Numbered from the stretch's first letter, positions 8,123-17,753 are shown. The stretch: 64,000 nt of DNA from CAYWKU01 sp964459325 (GCA_964459325.1 CAYWKU010000002.1:161627-225626); one strand, 5' to 3'. Notes: generated by a model not told the origin, from the letters alone. Made by a program: numbers and translations.

Positions 8123-11100
8123 ATGGAGGACACTCTCCTCGGAAAATACGAAATCGAACGCGTGCTCGGCCAGGGCTCGGGCGGAAAAGTATACCTCGCA
8201 CTCGACAGGCTCAGTAACAACAAGGTAGCCCTGAAGGAAATTCATCCCGACGCAAATCTTGCCCTGGTGAGGCGGGAGTTTGAAATTCTCCGCTCCGTAG
8301 ACCACCCCGGTGTCGCCAAAGCGCTGGATTACACCGAAGACCCCTCCGACGGTAAAGCATGGCTGGCTCAGGAGTACATTCCCGGCTCCGATTTGCTGGA
8401 GACCGCCCGCGAGCTCGAACCCGGGACCCTCGCCCGCCATGCCATGCAAATTGCAATGGTGCTCCATCACCTCCACACCAGAGGGCTGGCTCACGCGGAC
8501 GTAAAGCCCGCCAACGTAATTATTCCCGGCCCGGATAAAGACCCGGTGCTGGTCGATTTCGGACTCGCCACAGGCGGGGAAAATCCTGATAAAATCCGCG
8601 GCACCCCCGCTTACATGCCGCCGGAGATGTTACGGGGAGCTAAACCTTCGCCCGTTACCGACATTTACAGCCTCGGCGCCACCATATATCACTGCCTTAC
8701 AGGTAATCCGCCGTATTCCGGTAATCCGCCGTATTCCGGAGAGACCTTCGAGGAGCTTATAAGCGCCATCGATTCCCAAAAAGCGGTATCCGTAAAGGAA
8801 GCGAAAAGCGACCTCGACGCCGCGCTGACGGACGTATTGGACAAAATGCTCCAACCCGACCCCGTTGCCAGGTACCAGTCGGCAGGCACGGTGGCCCGAC
8901 ATCTGGCCGAATATCTGGGAGAAGAAATATCCGCCGAGGCGGGACGGGGCGGGAGATGGCCGCTGGTCGGCAGGGATGAGGAGCTTGACCGCCTGGACGG
9001 GATAATCGAAACCCTGAAGGGTAGCGGTCACACCGGTCATCTGTTCATTACGGGCAAAAAAGGTTACGGCACAAGCAGGCTGCTGGAAGCCGCCGTCGAC
9101 CGCGCCCGTACTTCGGGGCTGAGGGTGATTCACATTCCACCGGCCCGGAGTTCCGACCTTTCTTCGGCGTTGTGGCCATTGTTGAAGATAGATGCCGGCG
9201 ACGAGACCTCCGCCTCCGACATTCGAGACCGGGAAAGCATGCGGTTCAAAGCCAACGCGCAAATCGCCCGGGGGCTTTGCGAGATGGCGTCAAAAGGGCC
9301 GGTCCTGTTGGCCCTTGACGACTTCGAACAAGCGTCGCCATCGTCGGTGGAGCTTGTGCGGTTCCTCTGCCTCGAGTTCAACCCCGCCTTCGGTACCCCC
9401 GAACCGGTCACCGTAATGGCGGCCTGCGCGGGAAATTTGCCGGAGGAAATAGCCGACGACGTAGCCGGAGGATGGACAGGCGAGATGCGCGCCGAACCGC
9501 TTCCAACGGAAGCGATGGCCGAGTTGGCGAAAGAATCATGGGGATATACCCCGTCAGAAAGCGCGGCGGAAAAGCTGGTTCACCTTTCCGGCGGAAACCC
9601 CATGTGGTTGAGGGAAATCCTGCAAACGGTAACCGGCGAAGAGAAGCTGGATGAAGCCGCCCCGCCGGAGTCGCTCAAACAGCTTGCCCGCCGTACCGCG
9701 TCCGCCTTATCGCCGGAGTTTATACGGCTTCTGGAAGCGATGGCCGTCATCGAAGCACCGGCCTCTCTTTCCGAAATAGCCTCCATGCTGGAAGATGAAC
9801 CCGGGCGGGTTACCGAAATGTCGACGGAGCTTACCGGCGGAGAGTTGGTAAAAGCCGAGGGCGGCTTATATTCCATCGCCAATCCTCTTCTGGCCGACTG
9901 CATTCGCTCCGACACCGCCCTTTCGGTAAAGCGACAGCTTCACAAAAAAGCAGCGGATGTGCTCGCCGGGCGCGAAAATCCGCCGGTGGAGGCGGTGGCT
10001 TCGCACCTTATGGAGGCGGGTGAAGCGGAAAAGGCCCTGCCTTATGCCCTCCGGGCCGGGAAGCAACTCGGGGCACGAGGCTCACACCGCGAAGCGGCGC
10101 TGATTTACGAAAAGGCCCTCGACGCCGCCGAGGCGGATACCGGGCACAAAAAAGCCCTGCTGGAAGGACTGGCCTCCAGCGCCGCCCCGGCGGGGTTGTG
10201 GAAAAAGGCGCTGGCGGCGTTCAGGGAGCGGCTGGAAATCGCGGATGACGAGCCTCCCGAGGCCAAGGCGGGTTTTCACCTTGACATGGCTCACTGCCAG
10301 CAGCGTATCGGCGAATACGAGCGGGCGGAGCGAGCCGTGGGGCGGGCGTTGAGCGAGCCGGCCCGCGACGACGGTTCGCAACAGTACCGGCGGGCGAAGG
10401 AAATATCGGCGTTGTTGGAAATTGTCCGGGGCAGGTACGAGAAGGCCATAGCCGCGGGCGATGAAGTCATGTCGAAGCTGCCGGAAAATTCTCCGCTTAC
10501 AGCGCCCTTTCACGCGGCAAACGGCATCGCTCGCGCCTACATGGGCAAGTACCGGCAGGCGGAAGAGGAACTGCAAGCCGCCGTAAACCTTTACGAAAAG
10601 GACGTAGAAACGACGGGAATGATTACGGCGCTGGCCGGGCTGGGCATGGCACGCCAGCAGGCGGGCAACTACGATGGCGCTCTCGAAGCTTACCGGCGGG
10701 CGCTAAAGCTTGCTAAAGACGTTGGCGACCTGCGCTCGGAAGCCACCGCGCAGATGAACATCGCCACGGTCGAGCAGGAGCGCAAGCGCTGGCCGGAGGC
10801 GCTGCAATCCTACCGGCGGGCCTTGCGGCTGGCCCGCCAGACCGGGGCCAAATCCGACGAAGTGCGCATCCTGGGCAACCTGGGCAACCTCCTGCTTTAC
10901 CTGGGGGACACCGAAGGCGCTCTGCCTCCGGTCGAGCGCTCGCTTGTGGACTCGAAAAGGCTGGGGCTGAAGATATATCGCGCTTACGCTCACCTGCTGC
11001 GCGGCGACATCTTCAAAAGCCGGGGGGAGATGATGAACGCCCGCAAGGAGTACCTGCGGTCATACCGAATGTTTGAATCGGCGGGCAACCGGCGGGAAAT

Positions 11101-13126
11101 AGCTCAGGCACTCTTGAGGCTGGGGCGGCTTTACATCGAAATGGGCGAACGCTCCCGCGCGGCGGATACCACCTCAATGGCCGCCGATAAGGCCAGGGAG
11201 TTGGGAAACCGCTCGTTCGAGTCTGAAGCCTTCCTTCTGAAAGCGCGATGGGAACTAAAATGGGGAAGAGCGGAAGAAGCCGTATCGTCGGCGAAGGAGG
11301 CGCTGGAACTCCTGCCCGAGGGTAGCGAAGAGGGTTCGGCATGGGAAATCAGAGCCGAGATGGGCGCCGCACTACTCGAAGAAGACCACCGAGAAGAGGC
11401 GCTCCAGCAGTTACAACGAGCTTACGATGCCGCGCTCGAAATGAGGGAGAACGTGCCGGAAGAATATCGCGACGGCTTCCTTTCGGGTAAGGCATGGGAA
11501 GAACTTCAGAAAAACCTGGACATCGCGGGCTCGGGCGAAGGGCTTATACCGGAAAGCCGATGGAAAAAGCTTGTGGAAATCAATCGGCGGCTGACCGCAC
11601 AACTCGAACTGGGAAAGCTGCTCGAGCTTATCATGGACAGCGTGCTGGAGCTGATAGAGGCCGAGAGGGGGTTCATGATACTGGTCGAGGACGACGGGCT
11701 GAACATCCCCGTCGCTCGCAACATCGACCGCGAAACCATCCGCAGTCCCCGGATGAAAATAAGCCGCTCCATCGCCGAGGAGGTCACCGGAACCGGCGAG
11801 CCGCTCATTACCGTGGACGCCCAGAGCGATTCCCGCTTCGACCGCTTCGCCAGCGTGCAGGATTTGAAGCTGCGCAGCGTGCTTTGCATACCGCTGAAGA
11901 TAAAGGGTCAGACCATCGGCACCCTGTACGTGGACAATCGATTCCGGGAAGGCGCATTCAGGGAAGAAGACCTGGCGGTGATGCAGGCCTTCGCCGACCA
12001 GGCTGCCATTGCCATCGAAAACGCCCGCCAGAGCGAGGAGCTGGAGAGCCGCAACGCCAGAATCCGGCAGCTTGCCCGGGAGCTGGAAAACCGCCTTGAC
12101 CGCCAGACAGCCCAGATGGAAGTTATGCAGGCGGAGCTGACACGAAGCAGGCTGTCGGAGGAGGATAACAAGTACCCCGAAATTATAGGCCCGTCGGCAG
12201 CCATGAGGGAGGTCTACGCCCTGATGGAAAAGGTCATCTCCAGCGACGTGCCGGTGCTGATAGAGGGCGAGTCGGGGACGGGAAAGGAACTGGTGGCGCG
12301 GGCCATTCATTTCAACGGGCCGCGAAAGGAAAAGCGGTTTTTGAGCGAGAACTGCTCGGCCATACCCGAAACCCTGCTCGAGAGCGAGCTTTTCGGACAC
12401 GAGAAGGGCGCGTTCACCGGGGCCAACGAGAGGAAAATCGGCCTGTTGGAAATCGCCGACGGCGGCACGTTGATGCTCGACGAAATAGGCGACATGAGCC
12501 CCGGGATGCAGGCGAAGCTGTTGCGGGTTGTCCAAGAGGGAGAAATACGAAGGGTTGGAGGCCAGGAAACGGTAAGAGTGGACGTGCGGGTGATAAGCGC
12601 CACTCATCAGCAGCTCGAGGAGATGGTGCGCACGGGGCATTTCCGAGAGGACCTGTATTGGAGGCTGAACGTGGTGAAAATATCGCTCCCGTCCCTGAGG
12701 GAGCGCCGCGAGGACATCCCGGCGCTGGCGGAGCATTTTTCCCGGATGTTTTCCGAAGAAACGGGCCACAATGTTGAAATCGAGCAGGAGGCGATGAAAA
12801 TACTCATGGCCTACGACTGGCCCGGCAACGTGCGCGAGCTGGAGAACGAAATCCGCAAGGCGGCGGTGCTGGGCGAAGGGAGCATCGGGCCCGGCGACCT
12901 GTCGCCGCGCATACTGGAAGCGGTAGGAGGAAGGCGCCGCTACGCGGCTTCACATATATCCGGCAAGCTGAAAAACGCCGTCGAGGAGTTCGAGAAGGAG
13001 TACCTGGCCAGAACGCTGGCCGAATGCGACGGCAACCGCGCCGAAGCCGCCCGCAAACTGGGAATCGGCAGAAGAACCCTCTACGACAAACTGGCAAGGT
13101 ACGGGATTGAGGAGGATGAGAAGTAG
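8123..13126 (+). CDS. Ser/Thr kinase-ATPase-TPR-GAF-sigma54 activator fusion protein
   Basis: 1667 aa from ATG 8123 (the longer reading from 8000 overlaps pyrE and adds no domain). Order: protein kinase (about 1-270; G-loop GQGSGGKVY, K38, HADVKPAN, DFG, PPE); AAA_16-like ATPase (about 285-560) whose P-loop GKKGYGTS has Thr for the catalytic Lys; a TPR array (about 640-1130); GAF (about 1165-1315); coiled coil; sigma-54 AAA+ domain (about 1355-1590; GESGTGKE, intact GAFTGA, LMLDEIGD); Fis-type HTH (GNRAEAARKLGIGRRTLYDK). The protein could join Ser/Thr phosphorylation and ligand sensing directly to sigma-54 promoter opening. Direct tandem 18-bp units at 8702-8737 duplicate GNPPYS in the kinase lobe. 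Confidence 0.92.
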   Translation: MEDTLLGKYEIERVLGQGSGGKVYLALDRLSNNKVALKEIHPDANLALVRREFEILRSVDHPGVAKALDYTEDPSDGKAWLAQEYIPGSDLLETARELEPGTLARHAMQIAMVLHHLHTRGLAHADVKPANVIIPGPDKDPVLVDFGLATGGENPDKIRGTPAYMPPEMLRGAKPSPVTDIYSLGATIYHCLTGNPPYSGNPPYSGETFEELISAIDSQKAVSVKEAKSDLDAALTDVLDKMLQPDPVARYQSAGTVARHLAEYLGEEISAEAGRGGRWPLVGRDEELDRLDGIIETLKGSGHTGHLFITGKKGYGTSRLLEAAVDRARTSGLRVIHIPPARSSDLSSALWPLLKIDAGDETSASDIRDRESMRFKANAQIARGLCEMASKGPVLLALDDFEQASPSSVELVRFLCLEFNPAFGTPEPVTVMAACAGNLPEEIADDVAGGWTGEMRAEPLPTEAMAELAKESWGYTPSESAAEKLVHLSGGNPMWLREILQTVTGEEKLDEAAPPESLKQLARRTASALSPEFIRLLEAMAVIEAPASLSEIASMLEDEPGRVTEMSTELTGGELVKAEGGLYSIANPLLADCIRSDTALSVKRQLHKKAADVLAGRENPPVEAVASHLMEAGEAEKALPYALRAGKQLGARGSHREAALIYEKALDAAEADTGHKKALLEGLASSAAPAGLWKKALAAFRERLEIADDEPPEAKAGFHLDMAHCQQRIGEYERAERAVGRALSEPARDDGSQQYRRAKEISALLEIVRGRYEKAIAAGDEVMSKLPENSPLTAPFHAANGIARAYMGKYRQAEEELQAAVNLYEKDVETTGMITALAGLGMARQQAGNYDGALEAYRRALKLAKDVGDLRSEATAQMNIATVEQERKRWPEALQSYRRALRLARQTGAKSDEVRILGNLGNLLLYLGDTEGALPPVERSLVDSKRLGLKIYRAYAHLLRGDIFKSRGEMMNARKEYLRSYRMFESAGNRREIAQALLRLGRLYIEMGERSRAADTTSMAADKARELGNRSFESEAFLLKARWELKWGRAEEAVSSAKEALELLPEGSEEGSAWEIRAEMGAALLEEDHREEALQQLQRAYDAALEMRENVPEEYRDGFLSGKAWEELQKNLDIAGSGEGLIPESRWKKLVEINRRLTAQLELGKLLELIMDSVLELIEAERGFMILVEDDGLNIPVARNIDRETIRSPRMKISRSIAEEVTGTGEPLITVDAQSDSRFDRFASVQDLKLRSVLCIPLKIKGQTIGTLYVDNRFREGAFREEDLAVMQAFADQAAIAIENARQSEELESRNARIRQLARELENRLDRQTAQMEVMQAELTRSRLSEEDNKYPEIIGPSAAMREVYALMEKVISSDVPVLIEGESGTGKELVARAIHFNGPRKEKRFLSENCSAIPETLLESELFGHEKGAFTGANERKIGLLEIADGGTLMLDEIGDMSPGMQAKLLRVVQEGEIRRVGGQETVRVDVRVISATHQQLEEMVRTGHFREDLYWRLNVVKISLPSLRERREDIPALAEHFSRMFSEETGHNVEIEQEAMKILMAYDWPGNVRELENEIRKAAVLGEGSIGPGDLSPRILEAVGGRRRYAASHISGKLKNAVEEFEKEYLARTLAECDGNRAEAARKLGIGRRTLYDKLARYGIEEDEK

Positions 13127-13231
13127 TCGCTGATGGGAAAGGGTGGCAGGTGTTTTATTCGTCCGGAAGAGCCACCTTGTCTCTCGCGACCGGGAGGTCG
13201 CCCCCACGGGGGAATTAAGCCGGGAAAATTT

Positions 13232-14269
13232 TCAGAAGGGGAAAGATACGACCATGGCGCAGCCGGTGTTTGCGGTTTTTGTCAGGTGAAACTGCCCGTC
13301 GTGGGCGGCTATTATTTTCCCCGCCGCCACTCGCGTAGGGTCGGCGTGGGAGGATGACGTCCCATCCGTCAGCTCCGGTATCTGCGAGCTTTCAATCACG
13401 GTTCCCGGCTGGGCAACGCCCACGATAAGCCTTTCGGGCACGCCGTTGTTGCACACCACGTTCAAGCCGACGCTTACCGTCCCGTCCTTTCCGGCCTGTT
13501 TTATCTGCTCGGTGATAAGGTAGATAAATACCTGGAGGATTTTGTCCCGGTCGCATTTCCAGGTCGGGGCCATCCGGGAGCCGGACATTTCCACCCTCAC
13601 GCCGGATTTTGCCGCCATTTTTTTGAGCGAGTTGACGGCGGTGGACAGCAAGGCGCCGGGGTTGTTGTCGCCTTCGGACAGGCTGAGGTGTTCTCCGATG
13701 GAGTCGGTGACGTGCAGCCACTGGTCGAGGTTGTTCATTAACTCCTTCAGCCGCTCCGAACCCGTTTCGACATCCGGTTTCAGAGGTGAAGCTCCGGGCA
13801 AGGCGGCATCCATCTTGCTGAAAATAAACGATATTTCCGCCAGCGGTTCCCTCAGGTCGTTGAGAAGCAGGGTGATGAAATCGGCCCTCAACTGCTCCAA
13901 CTGCCGCGCGTTCGTAACATCCGTAAGGTTATACACAAGGCCGGTTATCTTGCCGCCGTCGCTTTTTATGGCAGAGGCTCCCACGGTGAAGTAGTGGTTG
14001 CCTTCGTGCAACATGAAGCGCGAGGGGGCGCCGTCGGCCTTGACCTGCTCTCCAGCTTCTACCAGCACTTCGACCGCCGAAGGCGGCAGGTATGATGAAA
14101 AATCCTTACCCAGCACTTCCTTGAACTCCAGCAGAAACACCTGCTCGAAAGCCGGATTGATGTAGGCTGTTTTATAGGAGGAGGTTACGATGAGCACCGG
14201 GGTTTCCAGGTAAGCCAGCAAGGTGCGCATCTGCCCCTGCGGGGTCATACTTTTATTCTCTGCCACCAC
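13232..14269 (-). CDS. PAS-domain histidine-kinase-like protein, probably catalytically dead
   Basis: 345 aa. A PAS domain (about 12-125) precedes a HisKA-like helix (RADFITLLLNDLREPLAEIS) in which the expected S-H-E-L-R-T-P-L reads N-D-L-R-E-P-L, so the phosphoacceptor His is missing. The ATPase-like region keeps DKILQVFIYLITEQIK, but the N-box Asn is replaced and no clear G boxes follow. It probably acts as a sensor/scaffold. It sits 13 bases after the TPR gene as the last gene of the operon. Confidence 0.7.
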   Translation of the reverse strand: MVAENKSMTPQGQMRTLLAYLETPVLIVTSSYKTAYINPAFEQVFLLEFKEVLGKDFSSYLPPSAVEVLVEAGEQVKADGAPSRFMLHEGNHYFTVGASAIKSDGGKITGLVYNLTDVTNARQLEQLRADFITLLLNDLREPLAEISFIFSKMDAALPGASPLKPDVETGSERLKELMNNLDQWLHVTDSIGEHLSLSEGDNNPGALLSTAVNSLKKMAAKSGVRVEMSGSRMAPTWKCDRDKILQVFIYLITEQIKQAGKDGTVSVGLNVVCNNGVPERLIVGVAQPGTVIESSQIPELTDGTSSSHADPTRVAAGKIIAAHDGQFHLTKTANTGCAMVVSFPF

Positions 14270-14282
14270 TTCCGAGTCGTCC

Positions 14283-14918
14283 TTATTTTACTTCTATGAT
14301 TCCGGATTTAACGAACTTGGCGAATACGCCCATGGCCTGAACGGTTTCCGTGCCGGTGAGGGCCATAATATCCCTGAAGGATATGCTGCCGTCTATCTGG
14401 GAGAGGATAAATCCTTCCTGGTTGTTCAAATCCATATTTTTTATCCGGTCATAATTCATTTTTATCTCGGGCACCCCGTCCAGGTCGGTTATCAGTTTTT
14501 TATAGTCATTCAGCATCGCTGCGCGGGCCGTTTCGAGATAACCGAAGGTATCGGGGTCGTTTTTCCCAGCGTCTATAGCCCTTTTGAAGCGGTCGAACGC
14601 TCCCTCGTGGTCTCCTTCGTCAAGCAGCGCCCTCCCCTTTTCGACCATTTGGTCAGCCGATTCGGGCCCTTCCGGTTGTTTAACTGTAGATTCGGCCTGA
14701 GGCGGGGGGGATTCATGCTCGGGCTCGGTTTCCGAAGCCGGCTCGGCGTCTTCCTTCAATATTTTCAGATACTCTTCGGCCATGGGGTTGTCGGGGGCGA
14801 TTTCCAGTACCCGCTTCCATTTTTTGCCGGCTTCCTCGAACTTGCCCATTCCGTAGAGCAGCATCCCTTCCTCCAGAAGCTCCTCTACTTTCCCCGTATT
14901 TTCCCCCTCGGAATCCAT
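14283..14918 (-). CDS. TPR protein with C-terminal DUF4388/PATAN-like winged helix
   Basis: 211 aa. A TPR-like N-terminus (residues 10-55) is followed by a Pro/Glu-rich linker, a second TPR-like pair (85-130) and a C-terminal segment (about 150-211) with NNQEGFILSQIDGSISFRDI and a final GIIEV, as in DUF4388/PATAN-type domains of deltaproteobacterial signalling proteins. Cytoplasmic, no catalytic motif. Middle gene of an apparent three-gene signalling operon. The C-terminal family assignment is from memory and moderate. Confidence 0.65.
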   Translation of the reverse strand: MDSEGENTGKVEELLEEGMLLYGMGKFEEAGKKWKRVLEIAPDNPMAEEYLKILKEDAEPASETEPEHESPPPQAESTVKQPEGPESADQMVEKGRALLDEGDHEGAFDRFKRAIDAGKNDPDTFGYLETARAAMLNDYKKLITDLDGVPEIKMNYDRIKNMDLNNQEGFILSQIDGSISFRDIMALTGTETVQAMGVFAKFVKSGIIEVK

Positions 14919-14970
14919 TCATAACCCTCGCTTTTTAACTCGATAACCCCAGGACGGGTTTCCTGACGGC

Positions 14971-16110
14971 TCAGTTGTTTTTCTCCTTCTTTCTCCGCTC
15001 TACTATAAGTCGTGCGAAAGCTTCATTCGCCAGCCGGGACAACTCCTGCAACTCGGAGATAACATTGTCGGTCACCGAACCGGCGGGCACAAGCGCAACG
15101 AGATAACATACAATCACCTCCCGGTAATAAACGCCAGTCACCACCACGTCCGCGCCGGCTTCCACATGCAGAAGCTTTCGCAGCATCTTGTCCATCGGGT
15201 GCTTTCCGGGCTCGGATATAATCGCCATCCCGTCGGCGGCGGCTTCGTTCAACGTGGTCGGCACCTCCAGCGGAATGCGTATCCGCGCCACCACCTCGTC
15301 GCTCAGTTGCGAACCGACGCCTTTCCACCCCAGGGCGCGTTCGTTCTGGGAAATGAGCAAGGCTCCCGAGCCATAGCGTTCCCCGATGAAATCCAACAGC
15401 ACCTGCCCCACGGCGTCGCGGCCCGGGGCTTTTTTCAGGCCGTCAACCGTCTTTTCCGGCAGAATCTTCGAGTTCGCACTTGTTTCCGAACCTTCTTCCC
15501 CCAACAGTTCCTTCCGCCTCTTTCCTTTCAACTCCTCCAGTTTCTTTTTGATAAGCTCTTGAGAAGTGTCGTCACTTGGTTGGGGCGGGCCACTGCCAGG
15601 GGCGGACTCGCGCGCGGCGGAAGCGGCTCCGTTCCCCCCTTTCAGCCCGGACGGTTCCCGTTCCCTATCAGCTATACCGTAATGTTTTTTCAGCGCTTCC
15701 ATCAAGGTGGATTCGGGGGCCACCATCGACTCTATAACGTAGCCGGTAATAAAGGAAATTTCTTTTATGGCGTCGAGGTCCAGCGGGTCGGCCATGACAA
15801 CTCGCAGTCGCTTTTTTTTGAAATCAAAGGGTAGAATTCTGTACTTTTCCACCACCTCGCGCGGGATGACGTCCAGCACGCTTTTGTCTACATCCGAAAG
15901 CTTTCTCGGGTGAGCGTATGGAACTTCCAGCTTATCGCTCAAAAAATAGGCGAGCGTTTCGGGCTCCAGGTAACCCAGCTTCAAGAGGTTGCTGCCCAGC
16001 TTGCCGCCGTAGAGCACCTGGGCCTTAAGACCTTCGTCGAGCTGAGTTTCGGTTATAATGCCTTCCTCGAGCAGCTTTGCCCCGAGTCTTATCTTTCCTT
16101 TCTGAACTAT
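14971..16110 (-). CDS. GspE-N/MshEN-domain protein, apparent AUA start
   Basis: 379 aa if read from ATA at 16110. Residues 1-155 form a MshEN (type II secretion ATPase N-terminal) domain: KIRLGAKLLEEGIITETQLD, LGSNLLKLGYL, YAHPRKL, DVIPREVVEKYRILPF, and VVMADPLDLDAIKEI. There is no secretion ATPase behind it; the rest is a charged linker and a C-terminal domain of unknown fold. Some MshEN domains bind cyclic di-GMP. The first ordinary start (GTG 16017) would delete the first 31 homologous codons. A stop codon precedes the reading frame, and GAGGTGGGG sits just before the ATA, so a non-AUG start is the simplest reading. Confidence 0.7.
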   Translation of the reverse strand: MVQKGKIRLGAKLLEEGIITETQLDEGLKAQVLYGGKLGSNLLKLGYLEPETLAYFLSDKLEVPYAHPRKLSDVDKSVLDVIPREVVEKYRILPFDFKKKRLRVVMADPLDLDAIKEISFITGYVIESMVAPESTLMEALKKHYGIADREREPSGLKGGNGAASAARESAPGSGPPQPSDDTSQELIKKKLEELKGKRRKELLGEEGSETSANSKILPEKTVDGLKKAPGRDAVGQVLLDFIGERYGSGALLISQNERALGWKGVGSQLSDEVVARIRIPLEVPTTLNEAAADGMAIISEPGKHPMDKMLRKLLHVEAGADVVVTGVYYREVIVCYLVALVPAGSVTDNVISELQELSRLANEAFARLIVERRKKEKNN

Positions 16111-16174
16111 GGCCCCACCTCATTCGAGGATGTCAAGTAAACAATCAGTAATTCCGTTTACATACTCTAAATTA

Positions 16175-17719
16175 CTATTTAACGGCCATGGCGTCAACGT
16201 ACCTGTCCATGAATTCGGGCACATCGAAAAGCTCCAGGTGGCGGCATTTTCTCGCCAGCTCGCAGGCCTTGGAAAACTGCTCATCGTTAAGCATCATAGC
16301 CGCCCCCAGTCCGGCGCCGTTGGGGATGCTTCTCACGGCATAAATATTAACCGGCGGCAACAGCCCGATGGCCAGGACGTCCGGGACGTCCAGCTTTCCT
16401 CCGAAGCTGCCGGTCAGAAACACCCGCTTCAAATCCGACGGAGTTATGCCCGCCCTGCCCAGAAGTATGTCCGCGCAGGCCCGTATGGCGCCCTTGGCTT
16501 TCTGAAGCTCCCGGATGTCGTTCTGGGTAAGTACGACACCTTCGGCCAGTTTTATCGATTTTCCGTCCTCCGTTTTATTCACCACTCCCAGCGGGTCATC
16601 TTCCGGGGCGACTATTCTTCCGCTCGGGTCGATTATGCCTTTGTCCGCCAGCTTCCTGACCACGCTGATAAGGCCGGAGCCGGCCAGCCCCTCCGGCTTC
16701 AGGCCGCCGACCGTCTCCAGACCCAGTTCCCCGTCCCGCCAGTGAGCATCCACGATGGCCCCGGGGGCCGCTCTCATCCCGCAGGATATGTTGACCCCCT
16801 CGAGCGCGGGTCCCGCCGCGGTGCTGGCCGCCATCAGCTCCCCGTCTACGCCCAGAATGACCTCGCCGTTGGTCCCGATGTCTATCGCCATGGCGGGGCC
16901 GGTTTTGACTTCGTCCAGGTCGAAATACAGTACGCACGCCAATGCATCCGAGCCTACAAAACCGCCGATGAGCGGCGGAAACAGGATATCCACGTCTTCG
17001 CCTATGGTGTTGAAAATGGCCTTCCGGGTCGTTGCAACCATGCTGGTCGGCAAAAAAGGGCTGGTGACCAGGTCTTTTATGTCCAACTCGAGCAACAGGT
17101 GGTGCATCGCGGTGTTGCCCACCACCACCGCCTTTTTTATCTTGCCTGCCGCTGATTTATCGTGAAGAAGACCGCTTACGGCGTCGGTGACGGAATCGGA
17201 GGCCATCCTTTGAAGGGGTCGGGGGTCGGCGCGAGCGGCTTCCAGCCGGGAAATAACGTCCGCCCCCAGCGAGCTTTGATTGTTCAAAACGGCCGCCGCC
17301 GCCAATACCCCGCCTTTTTCCATGTCCACCAGCAATACCCCCACGGTGGTGGTGCCCAGGTCGACGGCCAGTCCCAGATTTTCCGGCAGCTCGGCATCGG
17401 TGGCTATGTATCCGAATATTTTATCGGTGTGAGGTATGCCCAGCGGGAGTGTCACGGTGGCGTCGCCGGCGATTTCCGCCTTGCAGGCCAGCCTCCACCC
17501 CTCGGCAACGGCCTCTTCCCCGAGGCTATCTTTTTCCTCCGGTGTGACTTCGCTCAAGTCTCCCACGACCATCACCCTGCACCGGCCACAACTGCCCCTT
17601 CCGCCGCATTGCCGCTCGATGAGGTAACCAAGCTCCAGCAGCACTTCGTCGAGCTTCCCCAGCGACTCAAGCTCGTACTCCTGAGTCTCGGAAGAATCTA
17701 TTACAGTAAGTTTCGGCAT
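16175..17719 (-). CDS. RACo-like ASKHA activator with 2Fe-2S ferredoxin domain (DUF4445)
   Basis: 514 aa. The N-terminal ferredoxin domain has CGGRGSCGRC and a later Cys in LACKAEI, giving the four ligands of a plant-type 2Fe-2S cluster. The remainder is the ASKHA ATPase fold (GLAVDLGTTTVG, AMAIDIGTNGEV, VFLTGSFGGKLD) of reductive activators of corrinoid enzymes. These use ATP to return cob(II)alamin proteins to cob(I). No corrinoid protein or methyltransferase is in the window. A terminator-like hairpin ends just before its start codon and no Shine-Dalgarno is visible, so expression may be conditional. Confidence 0.88.
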   Translation of the reverse strand: MPKLTVIDSSETQEYELESLGKLDEVLLELGYLIERQCGGRGSCGRCRVMVVGDLSEVTPEEKDSLGEEAVAEGWRLACKAEIAGDATVTLPLGIPHTDKIFGYIATDAELPENLGLAVDLGTTTVGVLLVDMEKGGVLAAAAVLNNQSSLGADVISRLEAARADPRPLQRMASDSVTDAVSGLLHDKSAAGKIKKAVVVGNTAMHHLLLELDIKDLVTSPFLPTSMVATTRKAIFNTIGEDVDILFPPLIGGFVGSDALACVLYFDLDEVKTGPAMAIDIGTNGEVILGVDGELMAASTAAGPALEGVNISCGMRAAPGAIVDAHWRDGELGLETVGGLKPEGLAGSGLISVVRKLADKGIIDPSGRIVAPEDDPLGVVNKTEDGKSIKLAEGVVLTQNDIRELQKAKGAIRACADILLGRAGITPSDLKRVFLTGSFGGKLDVPDVLAIGLLPPVNIYAVRSIPNGAGLGAAMMLNDEQFSKACELARKCRHLELFDVPEFMDRYVDAMAVK

Positions 17720-17728
17720 GGGATTTTT

Positions 17729-17753
17729 AAAAAGGGGCCCCAGCAGGGGCCCC
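17729..17753 (-). terminator. Intrinsic terminator-like hairpin between FGGY kinase and RACo genes
   Basis: On the minus strand GGGGCCCC-TGCT-GGGGCCCC is followed immediately by TTTTT: a self-complementary stem with a U-run. It terminates the FGGY transcript and lies about 10 bases before the next gene's ATG, so it may also act as an attenuator. Confidence 0.75.
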
